Shown: positions 17,248-25,989 of the stretch, in pieces
Layout: every line of letters begins with the position of its first letter
Numbering within the stretch: the stretch's first letter is position 1
NCBI RefSeq assembly: GCF_002929825.1
Contig: NZ_PJJN01000036.1
Location: forward strand, 248,001-312,000
Length of the DNA: 64,000 nucleotides
Direction of reading: 5' to 3'
Source: Cryobacterium sp. Y29
GTDB lineage: Bacteria; Actinomycetota; Actinomycetes; Actinomycetales; Microbacteriaceae
The notes under the pieces: generated by a model
Databases searched by the model: none
What the model saw: the letters and a program-made list of their open reading frames with translations, nothing else
What the model was told of the DNA's origin: nothing
Made by a program: the position numbers and the translations under genes

Positions 17248-18558
17248 ATGAATATTCCCTCGGTCGAGACCACCATCCGTCTCATCAGCACCGGCAAAGT
17301 CGCCGGCAGCACGTGCAGCACCGACCTGGCGACGCCTCCGTGGGAGCTCGACGCCGGCACGCCCGGCTACGGACCCGGTTCGTCGATGGGCGACGTGATA
17401 CCGGCCGGGTCGCCCCGTCAGGGCGCGCTGCCGGAGCGCTACCGCACCGCCTCACCGGAGGAACTCAGCGCACGCATCGTCGAAGCCAAAAACGTGCTCG
17501 GCGATTCGGTGGTCATCCTCGGTCACTTCTACCAGCGCGATGAGGTGCTGCGCCACGCGGATTTCGTCGGCGATTCCTTTCAGCTGGCCCAGGCCACGCA
17601 GAGCCGTCCCGACGCAGCTGCGATCGTGTTCTGTGGCGTGCACTTCATGGCAGAAACCGCCGATCTGCTCTCCGGCGGCGACCAGGCCGTGATTCTGCCC
17701 AACCTCGCCGCCGGCTGTTCCATGGCCGACATGGCCGACATCGACTCCGTCACCGAGTGCTGGGAGCAGCTCGTGGACCTCTACGGCACGGCTCCGGATG
17801 CTTCCGGCCGAGTTCCCGTGATTCCCGTCACCTACATGAACTCCTCCGCGGCGCTCAAAGGCTTTTGTGGAGAGCACGGCGGCATCGTCTGCACCTCCTC
17901 GAACGCCCAGGCCGTGCTCGAGTGGGCGTTCGAACGTGGCCAGCGGGTTCTGTTCTTTCCCGACCAGCACCTCGGCCGCAACACCGCCAAGGCCATGGGC
18001 GTTCCGCTGGCACAGATGCCGATGTGGAATCCGACCAAACCGCTCGGAGGCAACACGGCCGAGCAACTCGATGACGCCCGGGTCGTGCTCTGGCACGGCT
18101 TCTGCAGCGTGCACCGCCGCTTCACCGTGCCGCAGATCCAGGCCGCCCGCGCTGAACACCCAGGCGTGCAGGTCATCGTGCACCCGGAATGCCCGATGGA
18201 GGTCGTTGACGCCGCCGACTCGGCCGGATCCACCGACTTCATCGCCAAGACGATCGCCGCCGCTCCGGCCGGCACGACCTTTGCGATCGGAACCGAGATC
18301 AACCTCGTGAACCGTCTCGCCGCCGAGCATCCCGAGCACGAGATCTTCTGCCTCGACCCGGTGATCTGCCCCTGCTCGACCATGTACCGAATCCACGCCG
18401 GCTACCTGGCCTGGGTGCTCGAGGCACTCGTCGGCGGTGGCGAAGCGCCCGGTCAGGTTCTCAACCAGATCACGGTCTCGGCCGATGTCGCCGGGCACGC
18501 GCGACTTGCCCTCGAGCGGATGCTCGCAGCCCGGCCACCGGTTCTGGTCGGCGCCTGA
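17248..18558 (+). CDS. nadA: Quinolinate synthase
   Basis: NadA (436 aa) condenses iminoaspartate with dihydroxyacetone phosphate to quinolinate using an oxygen-sensitive [4Fe-4S] cluster. Seen are the substrate-binding ILGHFYQRDEV (residue 90), GVHFMAETA (130), NLAAGCSMADM with C157, VTYMNSSAALKG (194), CTSSNA (215), GFCSVHRRF with C286, and CPCSTMYRI near C374/C376. C157, C286 and one Cys of the last pair are the likely cluster ligands in this long, Bacillus-like form. The first 65 residues extend beyond short NadA enzymes. AAGGAG lies 8 bases before the ATG. It is followed after 1 bp by nadB. Confidence 0.95.
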   Translation: MNIPSVETTIRLISTGKVAGSTCSTDLATPPWELDAGTPGYGPGSSMGDVIPAGSPRQGALPERYRTASPEELSARIVEAKNVLGDSVVILGHFYQRDEVLRHADFVGDSFQLAQATQSRPDAAAIVFCGVHFMAETADLLSGGDQAVILPNLAAGCSMADMADIDSVTECWEQLVDLYGTAPDASGRVPVIPVTYMNSSAALKGFCGEHGGIVCTSSNAQAVLEWAFERGQRVLFFPDQHLGRNTAKAMGVPLAQMPMWNPTKPLGGNTAEQLDDARVVLWHGFCSVHRRFTVPQIQAARAEHPGVQVIVHPECPMEVVDAADSAGSTDFIAKTIAAAPAGTTFAIGTEINLVNRLAAEHPEHEIFCLDPVICPCSTMYRIHAGYLAWVLEALVGGGEAPGQVLNQITVSADVAGHARLALERMLAARPPVLVGA

Positions 18559-18559
18559 C

Positions 18560-20179
18560 ATGGCGTCGATCCTCGTCATCGGCAGCGGCCTCGGTGGCTT
18601 GCTGGCCGCCGTGCGCGCAGCGGATGCCGGACACCATGTGGTCCTCGTCACCAAGTCGGTACTGCCAGAGAGCAATACCCGCTATGCGCAGGGCGGCATT
18701 GCCGCTGCCCTGTTTCGGGACGACTCGGTCGACGCGCACGTGCTCGACACCCTGCGCGCCGGTGCCGGACTGTGCGAGCCGGCCGCGGTACGGGTGCTCT
18801 GCGAAGAAGGCCCGGCCCGGGTGCGCGACCTCATCCGCTTCGGCGTGGACTTCGACCGGGACGAGTCGGGCGTGGCGCGCGGACTGGAAGCGGCACACTC
18901 ACGCTCGCGTGTCGTGCACGCCGGCGGCGACGCGACCGGGGCCGCCGTCGAGGCTGCCCTCGTGGCGACCGTGCGACGCCGGGCCTCGATCGACGTGCGC
19001 GAACATACGATGCTCGTCGACCTGTTGGTCGACGGCGGCGTCGTGGGGGGCGCCCGCGTTCTCGGCCCGGACAACGTGCAGCGAACCGTCGAAGCCGACG
19101 CCGTGATCCTCGCCACCGGCGGTGCCGGCGCCCTCTACACCCACACCACCAATCCCTCGGTCGCGACCGGTGACGGAGTAGCGGCGGCGTACCGTGCCGG
19201 CGCAAACGTTGTCGATCTGGAGTTCTACCAGTTTCACCCGACCGCCCTGGCCGTGCCCGGCACCCCGCTCGTGTCCGAGGCGGTGCGGGGTGAAGGCGCC
19301 GTTCTGCGCAGTCTCCTCGCCGATCGCTTCATGCTCGCCGAACACCCCGACGCCGAACTCGCGCCACGCGATGTCGTCGCCCGTGCCATCGCCCGCCAGA
19401 TGGAACGACAGGGCGGCTCCCCGGTACTGCTCGACGCGACCGCGCTCGGACGCGAGCTGCTCGAAACCCGGTTCCCCACCATCACGACAGCCTGCCGGGC
19501 GGCAGGTCTCGACTGGGCGATCGAGGCCATCCCGGTGGCGCCGGCCGCGCACTACTGGATGGGCGGCGTCGCAACGGATACCTGGGCCCGCACCAGCCTG
19601 CCCGGGCTCTTCGCCGTCGGCGAGGTCGCTCACACCGGAGCGCACGGCGCCAACCGGCTCGCCTCCAATTCTTTGCTCGAAGCGGCGGTTTTCGCCGACC
19701 GCGCAGTGCGCGCGCTCGGCCAGCCGTGGCCAACCGGCGCGACCCGCACCGCAAAGCGCCCCCATCCGCCGGTCGAAATCTCGACCAGCTCGATCCCTGG
19801 CCTGCCCGACGAGACCGCCATAAAGTTACCGTCCGCTGACGCCAGCACGCTGGTTGATCGCCCAACGCTCCAACAGCTCCTCTGGGACCTCGCCGGGGTG
19901 CACCGTTCGGGTGGCGGCCTGGCTACCGCCGCCGCCCTCCTCGCCGGGTGGACCGCACCGGAACAGACCAGCACCTCGGTCGCCGCCCTCGAAGACCGCA
20001 ACCTGCTCGGTCTCGGCCGGCTGCTCGTGGCCGCCGCCCTGGCCCGCGAAGAGTCCCGCGGCGCGCACTACCGCTCGGACTTTCCCGAACCCCGGCCCGA
20101 ACTGGCCCGCTCAGTTACGCAAGCACGACACATACAACCACTCCCACTCGTTGCGGCCCAGGAGGCCATCGCATGCTGA
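18560..20179 (+). CDS. nadB: L-aspartate oxidase
   Basis: FAD-dependent oxidase (539 aa) that turns L-aspartate into iminoaspartate, the labile substrate of NadA. The Rossmann motif GSGLGG is at residues 8-13, followed by NTRYAQGGIAAA with substrate-binding residues. AHSRSRVVHAGGDATG is near 118, the active-site EFYQFHPTALAVPGTPLVSEAVRGEGA is near 220, and the FAD-binding HTGAHGANRLASNSLLEA is near 360. The helical C-terminal region is present. The ATG at 18560 is used because it begins one base after the nadA stop and gives the canonical ASILVIGSG start; the frame's first start at 18437 lies inside nadA. Its 3' end overlaps nadC by 7 bp. Confidence 0.95.
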   Translation: MASILVIGSGLGGLLAAVRAADAGHHVVLVTKSVLPESNTRYAQGGIAAALFRDDSVDAHVLDTLRAGAGLCEPAAVRVLCEEGPARVRDLIRFGVDFDRDESGVARGLEAAHSRSRVVHAGGDATGAAVEAALVATVRRRASIDVREHTMLVDLLVDGGVVGGARVLGPDNVQRTVEADAVILATGGAGALYTHTTNPSVATGDGVAAAYRAGANVVDLEFYQFHPTALAVPGTPLVSEAVRGEGAVLRSLLADRFMLAEHPDAELAPRDVVARAIARQMERQGGSPVLLDATALGRELLETRFPTITTACRAAGLDWAIEAIPVAPAAHYWMGGVATDTWARTSLPGLFAVGEVAHTGAHGANRLASNSLLEAAVFADRAVRALGQPWPTGATRTAKRPHPPVEISTSSIPGLPDETAIKLPSADASTLVDRPTLQQLLWDLAGVHRSGGGLATAAALLAGWTAPEQTSTSVAALEDRNLLGLGRLLVAAALAREESRGAHYRSDFPEPRPELARSVTQARHIQPLPLVAAQEAIAC

Positions 20180-21051
20180 CCGACCATTCCATCACCGTTG
20201 TAGTGCAGGCCGCCCTCGACGAGGACGCCCCGTGGGGCGATCTCACCTCGGCCGTGCTCATTCCCGAAGACGCTGTCGCGACGGCCCGGCTCGAAGCGCG
20301 CGAACCGGGCGTATTCAGCGGAGGCGCCGTGTTCGCCGCCGCCTTCGCCCTGACCGACGCCCGCATCGAGGTACGCCCGTTCGTCACCGACGGCGACCCG
20401 TTCGCTGCGGGTGCAACGCTCGCCGAAGTGACCGGCCCGGCCCGCGGCATCCTGCAGGCGGAGCGCATCGGCCTGAACTTCGTGCAGCGGATGAGCGGAA
20501 TCGCCACCCTGACCGCCCGGTACGTGGCCGAGACGGCTGGCACCCAGGCCCGCATCGTGGACACCCGCAAGACCACCCCCGGGCTGCGCGCCCTGGAGCG
20601 GCAGGCCGTTCGCGATGGCGGCGGCCACAACCACCGGTTCAGCCTCTCCGACACCGTCATGGCCAAGGACAACCACCTCGCTGTGCTCGCGGCCGGGCCA
20701 CTCAGCCTGACCGAGGCGCTGCTGGCCGTGCGCGCCCGCCTCTCGCACACCACCCACTTCGAGGTGGAGGTCGACCGCCTCGACCAGATCGAAGACGTAA
20801 TCGCCGCCGGCATCGACACGATCATGCTCGACAATTTCAGCCCCGACGACCTGCTCGCGGGCGTCGCTCAGGTCGCCGGGCGCGCGATCGTCGAGGCGAG
20901 CGGCGGTGTGTCGCTGGCGACGGTGCGCGAGATCGCGGCATCCGGTGTCGATGTCATCTCGGTGGGAGCGCTCACACACAGCGTGCACTCTCTCGACCTC
21001 GGCCTCGATATCGCCATTCGAGTGAACACGCCGGCCGGGTTCGCGCTCTAG
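20173..21051 (+). CDS. nadC: Nicotinate-nucleotide diphosphorylase (carboxylating)
   Basis: Quinolinate phosphoribosyltransferase (292 aa) that makes nicotinate mononucleotide from quinolinate and PRPP. Motifs are EDAPWGDLTS at residue 17, ERIGLNFVQRMSGIAT near 100, VDTRKTTPGLRALERQAVRDGGG near 131 (substrate-binding Arg and Lys), HRFSLSDTVMAKDNH near 157, EVEVD near 197, and the GGVSLATVREIAASGVDVISVG phosphate site near 240. The ATG is at 20173, inside the end of nadB (7-bp overlap). The frame's earlier start at 19948 lies wholly within nadB. It completes the aspartate-to-NaMN pathway with its two upstream neighbours. Confidence 0.95.
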   Translation: MLTDHSITVVVQAALDEDAPWGDLTSAVLIPEDAVATARLEAREPGVFSGGAVFAAAFALTDARIEVRPFVTDGDPFAAGATLAEVTGPARGILQAERIGLNFVQRMSGIATLTARYVAETAGTQARIVDTRKTTPGLRALERQAVRDGGGHNHRFSLSDTVMAKDNHLAVLAAGPLSLTEALLAVRARLSHTTHFEVEVDRLDQIEDVIAAGIDTIMLDNFSPDDLLAGVAQVAGRAIVEASGGVSLATVREIAASGVDVISVGALTHSVHSLDLGLDIAIRVNTPAGFAL

Positions 21052-21055
21052 ACCC

Positions 21056-22198
21056 ATGATCTACCTGGACAACGCCGCGACGACCCCGGTGCGCCGCGAA
21101 GCACTCGAGGCCCTGTGGCCGCATCTGACCGGCAGTTTCGGTAACCCGTCGAGCCACCATCAGGTTGGCGAAGCTGCGGCGGCCGCACTGCTGGAGGCAC
21201 GGCGCAGCGTGGCGCAGTCGCTCGGGTGTCGTCCCGGCGAGGTTGTGTTCACGAGCGGCGGCACCGAGAGCGACAACCTCGCGATCAAAGGCATAGCGCT
21301 GGGCACCCCGCGCGGCCGCCACGTGGTCACCACCGCGATCGAGCACGAAGCCGTACTGGAATCCTGCGACTACCTGCACCGCCTGCACGGTTTCGAGATC
21401 ACACTGCTGCCGGTGGATGCCGCCGGCCGCGTCGACCCCGCTGGCCTGGCCCGTGCGCTTCACCCCGACACGACCCTGATCTCCGTGCACTATGCCAACA
21501 ATGAGGTCGGCACGGTGCAGCCCCTGGCCGAACTGGCCGCTGTAGCTCACGCCGCTGGCGTTTCGTTCCATACCGATGCGGTGCAAGCCGGCGGCTGGCT
21601 CGACCTTGACGTGACGAGGCTCGGCGTGGATGCGCTGAGCCTGTCCGGCCACAAACTCGGCGCTCCCCCCGGCATCGGTGCCGTCTTTCTGCGCGGGCGT
21701 CTGCCGATCGAACCGCTGCTGCACGGTGGCGGGCAGGAACGCGGCAAACGCAGCGGTACCGAGAACGTCGCCGGGGCGGTGGCTCTGGCCGTGGCGCTAC
21801 GTCTGGCCGTCGCGGAACGCGCTCTGGCCGCCAGTCGAACCGGCGCTCTGCGCGATGAATTTATCGCCACCGTGCTGGGCGAGACCCCGTCGGCCCGCCT
21901 CACCGGACACCGCACCGAACGCCTGCCGGGCACCGCGTCGTTCGTGTTTCCAGGCACGAGCGGCGAGGCGGTGCTGCTCGAGCTCGAACAACGCGGCATC
22001 GTCTGTTCGAGTGGGTCCGCCTGCGCGGCCGGAAGCAGCGAGCCCTCGCACGTGCTCACAGCGATGGGCCTGTCGGCCGACGTGGCTCAGACAGCGGTGC
22101 GGTTCACGCTGGGCGCTGGTACGACGGCGGAGGAGGCGGCCGCGGGCGCAGCATCCGTTCGTGCAGCAGTCGCCGCGGTGGCCCGGCTCGGCGTGTGA
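21056..22198 (+). CDS. Cysteine desulfurase, NifS/IscS-like, in the NAD operon
   Basis: PLP enzyme (380 aa) that takes sulfur from cysteine for Fe-S cluster assembly. Seen are IYLDNAATTPV at the start, TSGGTESDNLAIKG at 66, EHEAV near 96, HTDAVQAGG at 172, the PLP lysine K200 in LSGHKLGAPPG, GGGQERGKRSGTEN at 224, and the catalytic C323 on the SSGSAC loop, which is the longer-loop class I form. It starts 4 bp after nadC. A NifS-like protein next to nadA is a recurrent arrangement thought to supply the NadA [4Fe-4S] cluster. That role is inferred here from position. Confidence 0.92.
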   Translation: MIYLDNAATTPVRREALEALWPHLTGSFGNPSSHHQVGEAAAAALLEARRSVAQSLGCRPGEVVFTSGGTESDNLAIKGIALGTPRGRHVVTTAIEHEAVLESCDYLHRLHGFEITLLPVDAAGRVDPAGLARALHPDTTLISVHYANNEVGTVQPLAELAAVAHAAGVSFHTDAVQAGGWLDLDVTRLGVDALSLSGHKLGAPPGIGAVFLRGRLPIEPLLHGGGQERGKRSGTENVAGAVALAVALRLAVAERALAASRTGALRDEFIATVLGETPSARLTGHRTERLPGTASFVFPGTSGEAVLLELEQRGIVCSSGSACAAGSSEPSHVLTAMGLSADVAQTAVRFTLGAGTTAEEAAAGAASVRAAVAAVARLGV

Positions 22199-22227
22199 AT
22201 TACTGACGACCAACAGCATGACCTGAT

Positions 22228-22241
22228 ATTGTCATGACAAT
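22228..22241. promoter_or_regulatory. Palindrome upstream of the GntR gene (candidate operator)
   Basis: ATTGTCATGACAAT is a perfect 14-bp palindrome 65 bp before the chosen gntR start. Its core TGTCATGACA is repeated in the iolC upstream region (34323-34332) and, with one change, upstream of iolG (27974-27983). GntR/HutC regulators commonly bind such short palindromes, so this is likely the autoregulatory site. Confidence 0.6.
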
Positions 22242-22306
22242 TGGCCAAACCGGTTGGCTTGTCAGTGAGGTGCCTTTTGAGCGCGAAGGAAGAAAACACC
22301 CTCCCC

Positions 22307-23041
22307 ATGGGAATGTTCATGGATCTAGAACGGTCCGGCCCGATTCCCCTATATTTCCAAGTCTCCCAGCGCATCGAGAAGGCCATTCTCAGCGGCGAAC
22401 TGCCAGCCGGATCACGCCTCGAGAACGAGGTCGCCCTCGGCCAACGCCTGGGCCTCAGCCGCCCAACCGTGCGCCGCGCCATCCAGGAAATCGTTGACAA
22501 GGGCCTGCTGGTGCGTCGTCGCGGCATCGGCACCCAGGTCGTGCACGGCCAGGTGACGCGCAAGGTCGAGTTGACCAGCCTCTACGACGACCTCACTAGC
22601 ACGCACAAGGCGCCCTCGACCCACCTGCTGACCCTCGAATCGCAGGCAGCGGATGCGAAAACAGCCGAGCGCCTCGGAATCGAGGAAGGCACGCCCACGC
22701 TCCACTTGCGCCGGGTGCGCTTGGCCGACGACGTGCCAGTGGCCGTCATGGAAAATTGGCTGCCCGAGGAGTTCATCGGCATCGAACCCGAGGACCTCGT
22801 CGCGCACGGCCTCTACCAGGTGCTGCGCTCGCGCGGAGTGACGATGCGCGTCGCCCGCCAGCACATCGGTGCCCGCAAGTCCACCAACGAAGAATCCGCC
22901 TTGCTGGAGATCGAGAAGAACTCGGCCCTGCTTACGATGGACCGCACAGCATTCGACAACTCAGGTCGCGCTGTCGAGTTCGGCCAACACTGCTACCGCC
23001 CCGACTTGTACTCCTTCGAAGTGACGCTGGTCGAGAAGTAG
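22307..23041 (+). CDS. GntR/HutC-family transcriptional regulator, probable inositol-cluster regulator
   Basis: Regulator of about 244 residues. An N-terminal winged helix (IPLYFQVSQRIEKAILSGEL, SRLENEVALGQRLGLSRPTVRRAI) is followed by a HutC/UTRA ligand-binding domain (THLLTLESQAADAKTAERL, VAVMENWLPEEF, and the typical ending TMDRTAFDNSGRAVEFGQHCYRPDLYSF). UTRA domains bind small sugars or sugar phosphates. I chose the ATG at 22307. Nearby in-frame ATGs at 22313 and 22319 and an earlier TTG at 22241 are alternatives, and the GAAGGAAG ribosome site is rather far (about 14 bases). It converges on the ABC importer of the inositol cluster, and matching palindromes suggest it controls that cluster. 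Confidence 0.8.
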   Translation: MGMFMDLERSGPIPLYFQVSQRIEKAILSGELPAGSRLENEVALGQRLGLSRPTVRRAIQEIVDKGLLVRRRGIGTQVVHGQVTRKVELTSLYDDLTSTHKAPSTHLLTLESQAADAKTAERLGIEEGTPTLHLRRVRLADDVPVAVMENWLPEEFIGIEPEDLVAHGLYQVLRSRGVTMRVARQHIGARKSTNEESALLEIEKNSALLTMDRTAFDNSGRAVEFGQHCYRPDLYSFEVTLVEK

Positions 23042-23051
23042 CGCAACGTCG

Positions 23052-23095
23052 TCTGGCCGCCTGAACCCCCACAGGGTCAGCCGGCCAGATCTTTT
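23052..23095 (+). terminator. Rho-independent terminator after gntR
   Basis: TCTGGCCG (23052-23059) pairs with CGGCCAGA (23082-23089). The stem extends inwards through CTGA/TCAG and CCC/GGG with one mismatch and one bulge, and is followed by TCTTTT. It ends the gntR transcript and lies 12 bp from the convergent ABC ATPase stop. Confidence 0.7.
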
Positions 23096-23106
23096 CCTGA
23101 GGCGAG

Positions 23107-23904
23107 CTAGGAGCGAGCGAGCTCGTGCGCCAGCGCGTCGAGTTCTGCTCCGCCCGCCATGAGCTTGGTCATTTCCTCGATCGTGATCTCGCTCTTCTTG
23201 AAATCGCCGAGGCTGGTTCCGCGCTTGAGCAGCAGGAACCGGTCGCCGACGGGATAGGCGTGGTGCGGGTTGTGCGTGATGAAAACTACCCCGAGGCCGC
23301 GGTCGCGGGCCTGCGCGATGTACTTGAGCACCACACCGGCCTGCTTGACGCCCAGAGCGGAGGTCGGCTCGTCGAGGATGACGACCTTTGCGCCGAAATA
23401 CACGGCGCGTGCGATGGCCACCGACTGGCGTTCACCGCCCGACAGGGTGCCGATCGGCTGGTCGACATCGCGCAGGTCGATGCCCATCTTGGCGAGCTCT
23501 TCCTTGGTGATCCGGCGCATGCCCTTGACGTCCAGCTGGCTGAACGGGCCGAACCCACGAGTCACCTCCGAGCCCAGAAAGAAGTTTCGCCAGACCGGCA
23601 TCAGCGGAACCACGGCGAGATCCTGGTAGACCGTCGCGATCCCCAGATCCAGGGCCTCACGTGGGCTGCCGAAGGTGCGCTCGATCCCGTAGGCGAGCAG
23701 TTTGCCCTGGGTGTGGGCGTGCGCCCCGGACAGAATCTTGATGAACGTCGACTTTCCGGCACCGTTGTCCCCCAGCACACAGAGGACTTCACCGACCCCG
23801 ACCGAGGCCGACACACCCTGCAGCGCCAAAATGGAACCGTAGGTCTTGCCGATGTCCCGAACTTCGAGAATGGGCGCGGCAGCGGATGCTTCTGCGTGCG
23901 TCAT
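23107..23904 (-). CDS. Sugar ABC importer ATP-binding protein (inositol cluster)
   Basis: ATPase subunit (265 aa) of a ribose/inositol-type ABC importer. Walker A is GDNGAGKST near residue 41, the signature is [13 protein letters not shown] near 145, Walker B is [13 protein letters not shown] near 168 and the switch is THNPHHA. It has a single ATPase domain, unlike the duplicated RbsA type, so it probably works as a homodimer as FrcA does. I chose the ATG at 23904, which overlaps the permease stop as ATGA. The longer frame to 24639 runs antiparallel to coding sense in the permease. It is the last gene of the iol transcript. Confidence 0.9.
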   Translation of the reverse strand: MTHAEASAAAPILEVRDIGKTYGSILALQGVSASVGVGEVLCVLGDNGAGKSTFIKILSGAHAHTQGKLLAYGIERTFGSPREALDLGIATVYQDLAVVPLMPVWRNFFLGSEVTRGFGPFSQLDVKGMRRITKEELAKMGIDLRDVDQPIGTLSGGERQSVAIARAVYFGAKVVILDEPTSALGVKQAGVVLKYIAQARDRGLGVVFITHNPHHAYPVGDRFLLLKRGTSLGDFKKSEITIEEMTKLMAGGAELDALAHELARS

Positions 23905-24941
23905 GAGCGAACTCCTGCCTGGCGGCGTACATAGAGGTTGACGAGCACGGCCAGCAGCAGCATCCCACCGAGGAAAGCCTTGAGCCAGTTGTTGTCCCAC
24001 TGGGCGAACACGATGCCCTGCAGGGTCATGCCGTAGATGAGGGCACCGAGCGCCGCACCGATGGCCGAACCGTAGCCGCCGGTCAGCAGGCAGCCGCCGA
24101 CCACGGCACAGATGATGTAAATGAACTCCTGGCCGATGCCGGTGGTGGCCTGCACGGTCGATACATCGAACAGCTGCAGCATTCCGACCAGCCACCCGGC
24201 ACCGGCCGTGGTCATGAACAGGCCCATTTTGACCTTCATGACCGGCACGCCTACCTGGCGGGAGCTGGTGATCTGTCCACCGACCGCGAAGATCCAGTTG
24301 CCAGCGCGGGTACGCAGCAGAATCCAGGTGGCGAGGGCGGTAATAGCGAGCCACCAGACGATGGAGATCTTTACGTCCATGCCGAACAGGCTGAAGGAAG
24401 AGCCAAAGAACACCCTGACGGCATCGAAGCCGGGCACGGCGCTCATGCCCTGAATTGATACGGTGCCGGTGATGATCTTCGTGACGGCGAGGTTCACTCC
24501 CTGCAGAATGAAAAAGGTGGCGAGCGTCACGATGAAGCTCGGCAGTCCCGTCTTCATGACCACGAAGGCGTTCGCAGCACCGATGGCGAGGGCAATAGCC
24601 AGGGCCATGACCAGGGCGAGCCAGATATTGACGCCCCATTCGGTCGTGACGATCCCCACGATCAGTCCCGTTGTACCGACCATGGCACCGGCGGAGAGGT
24701 CGAACTCTCCGCCGATCATGAGCAGGGCCACCGCGACGGCCATGATGCCGAACAGGGATGCGGAGTAGAGCCAGGTGGCCACGCCCGCCGGTGTCAGAAA
24801 CGCCTGCGTTGAGACCGAGAAGAAGATGAAAATGGCGAGGGCGGCAACCGCCGCGCCGACCTCGGGTCGGCGCAGCAGCGTGATGATCAGGCCGGCGGGC
24901 TTGATCCGTTCATCGATCACCGCAGGTGCGGTGAGGGTCAT
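23901..24941 (-). CDS. Sugar ABC importer permease (inositol cluster)
   Basis: RbsC/FrcB-type permease (346 aa) with about nine hydrophobic helices and the family signature [19 protein letters not shown] near residue 77, plus the late [24 protein letters not shown]. It overlaps both neighbours by 4 bp (ATGA), so binding protein, permease and ATPase are produced together. It presumably forms a homodimeric channel for myo-inositol or a related cyclitol, inferred from the flanking catabolic genes. Confidence 0.9.
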   Translation of the reverse strand: MTLTAPAVIDERIKPAGLIITLLRRPEVGAAVAALAIFIFFSVSTQAFLTPAGVATWLYSASLFGIMAVAVALLMIGGEFDLSAGAMVGTTGLIVGIVTTEWGVNIWLALVMALAIALAIGAANAFVVMKTGLPSFIVTLATFFILQGVNLAVTKIITGTVSIQGMSAVPGFDAVRVFFGSSFSLFGMDVKISIVWWLAITALATWILLRTRAGNWIFAVGGQITSSRQVGVPVMKVKMGLFMTTAGAGWLVGMLQLFDVSTVQATTGIGQEFIYIICAVVGGCLLTGGYGSAIGAALGALIYGMTLQGIVFAQWDNNWLKAFLGGMLLLAVLVNLYVRRQAGVRS

Positions 24942-25915
24942 CGCGTTCCATTCTTCGCGAACTTCGCGACCTGATCTGCGTTCTCCTTGGTAACGAAGCC
25001 GGGGCCGGAGTAGACCGGAAGACCGCCGCCGACAACGTCGCCGTTGCGCGCCTGCAGGGTGAGGAAGGTCACGGGGAGGTAGCCCTGGGAATAAGGCTGC
25101 TGATCGACGGCAAACAGGATCTTGTCGTCGAGGATCAACTGGGTGACGTCGGAGGACACATCGAAGGTCGCCAGTACGGCTGTGCTGGCGGCTTCCTCGA
25201 TGGCTTGGCTGGCCGCGACGGCGATGCCCGGGTTCAGGGTGAGCACGCCATCGATGGACGCGTCCGCCAGAAGGCTGCTCTTGATGGTGTTCTGAGCGTC
25301 CGCGACGTTCGCGACGTCGACCTGAACGTTGGTGACCGTGCCGCCGAGGGTGTCCGCTGCACCATTGCAGCGTTCTTCCAGTCCGGTGTTGCCGGCCTCA
25401 TGAATGACGCAGATGACGTTGCTGACGCCGCCTTCGGCGAGCTGCTCCCCCGCGCCCTGGCCGGCGATGAACTCACTCTGACCGATGTGGGTCTGTGCAC
25501 CGAATTCCTTGGACTGGTCGAGACCGGAGTTGATGGTGATCACCGGGATTCCAGCGGCGACCGCCTTTTCAACCGCGTTCTGGACACCGTCGGGGTTGGC
25601 CATCGAGACGATGAGACCGTCCGGCTTCGTGGCGATAGCTGCGTCGATCAGCTGGCTCTGCTTCACCGGGTCGCCATCGCCTTGGTACGTGACGGTGACT
25701 CCCAAATCGGTGCCGGCCTGCTCCGCACCGCTCTTGACGACGTCCCAGAAGGTATCTCCCGGGGAGCCGTGGGTGACGACCGCGATCGTGACCTTGTCGC
25801 CGGATGCCGCAGCGTCGGTGGTCGTGGTGTCTGCAGTGTTGGTGGTGGCCGTGCAACCGGTAAGCGCGAGGGGCAGGACGACGAGCGCCGTCATCCAGCG
25901 ATATTTGAACTTCAT
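24938..25915 (-). CDS. Sugar ABC importer substrate-binding lipoprotein (inositol cluster)
   Basis: Periplasmic-binding-protein family 1 lipoprotein (325 aa). A signal peptide ends in the lipobox LALTGC with the lipidated Cys21, then a Thr/Ala-rich linker and the mature domain starting KVTIAVVTHGSPGDTFWDVVKSGAEQAG. GDGDPVKQSQLIDAAIATKPDGLIVS is typical of ribose/inositol-binding proteins. I chose the ATG at 25915 with GGAGG 8 bases upstream. An earlier ATG at 25939 would add eight residues before the signal peptide. It lies 74 bp after iolE and is probably the most abundant product of the importer. Confidence 0.88.
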   Translation of the reverse strand: MKFKYRWMTALVVLPLALTGCTATTNTADTTTTDAAASGDKVTIAVVTHGSPGDTFWDVVKSGAEQAGTDLGVTVTYQGDGDPVKQSQLIDAAIATKPDGLIVSMANPDGVQNAVEKAVAAGIPVITINSGLDQSKEFGAQTHIGQSEFIAGQGAGEQLAEGGVSNVICVIHEAGNTGLEERCNGAADTLGGTVTNVQVDVANVADAQNTIKSSLLADASIDGVLTLNPGIAVAASQAIEEAASTAVLATFDVSSDVTQLILDDKILFAVDQQPYSQGYLPVTFLTLQARNGDVVGGGLPVYSGPGFVTKENADQVAKFAKNGTR

Positions 25916-25989
25916 GAGTGAATCCTCCATTGGATACATGTGAATAGTGCTGTGTGTGGTGCGGGTGGTGCTGTCGGGACTGAGATGTT

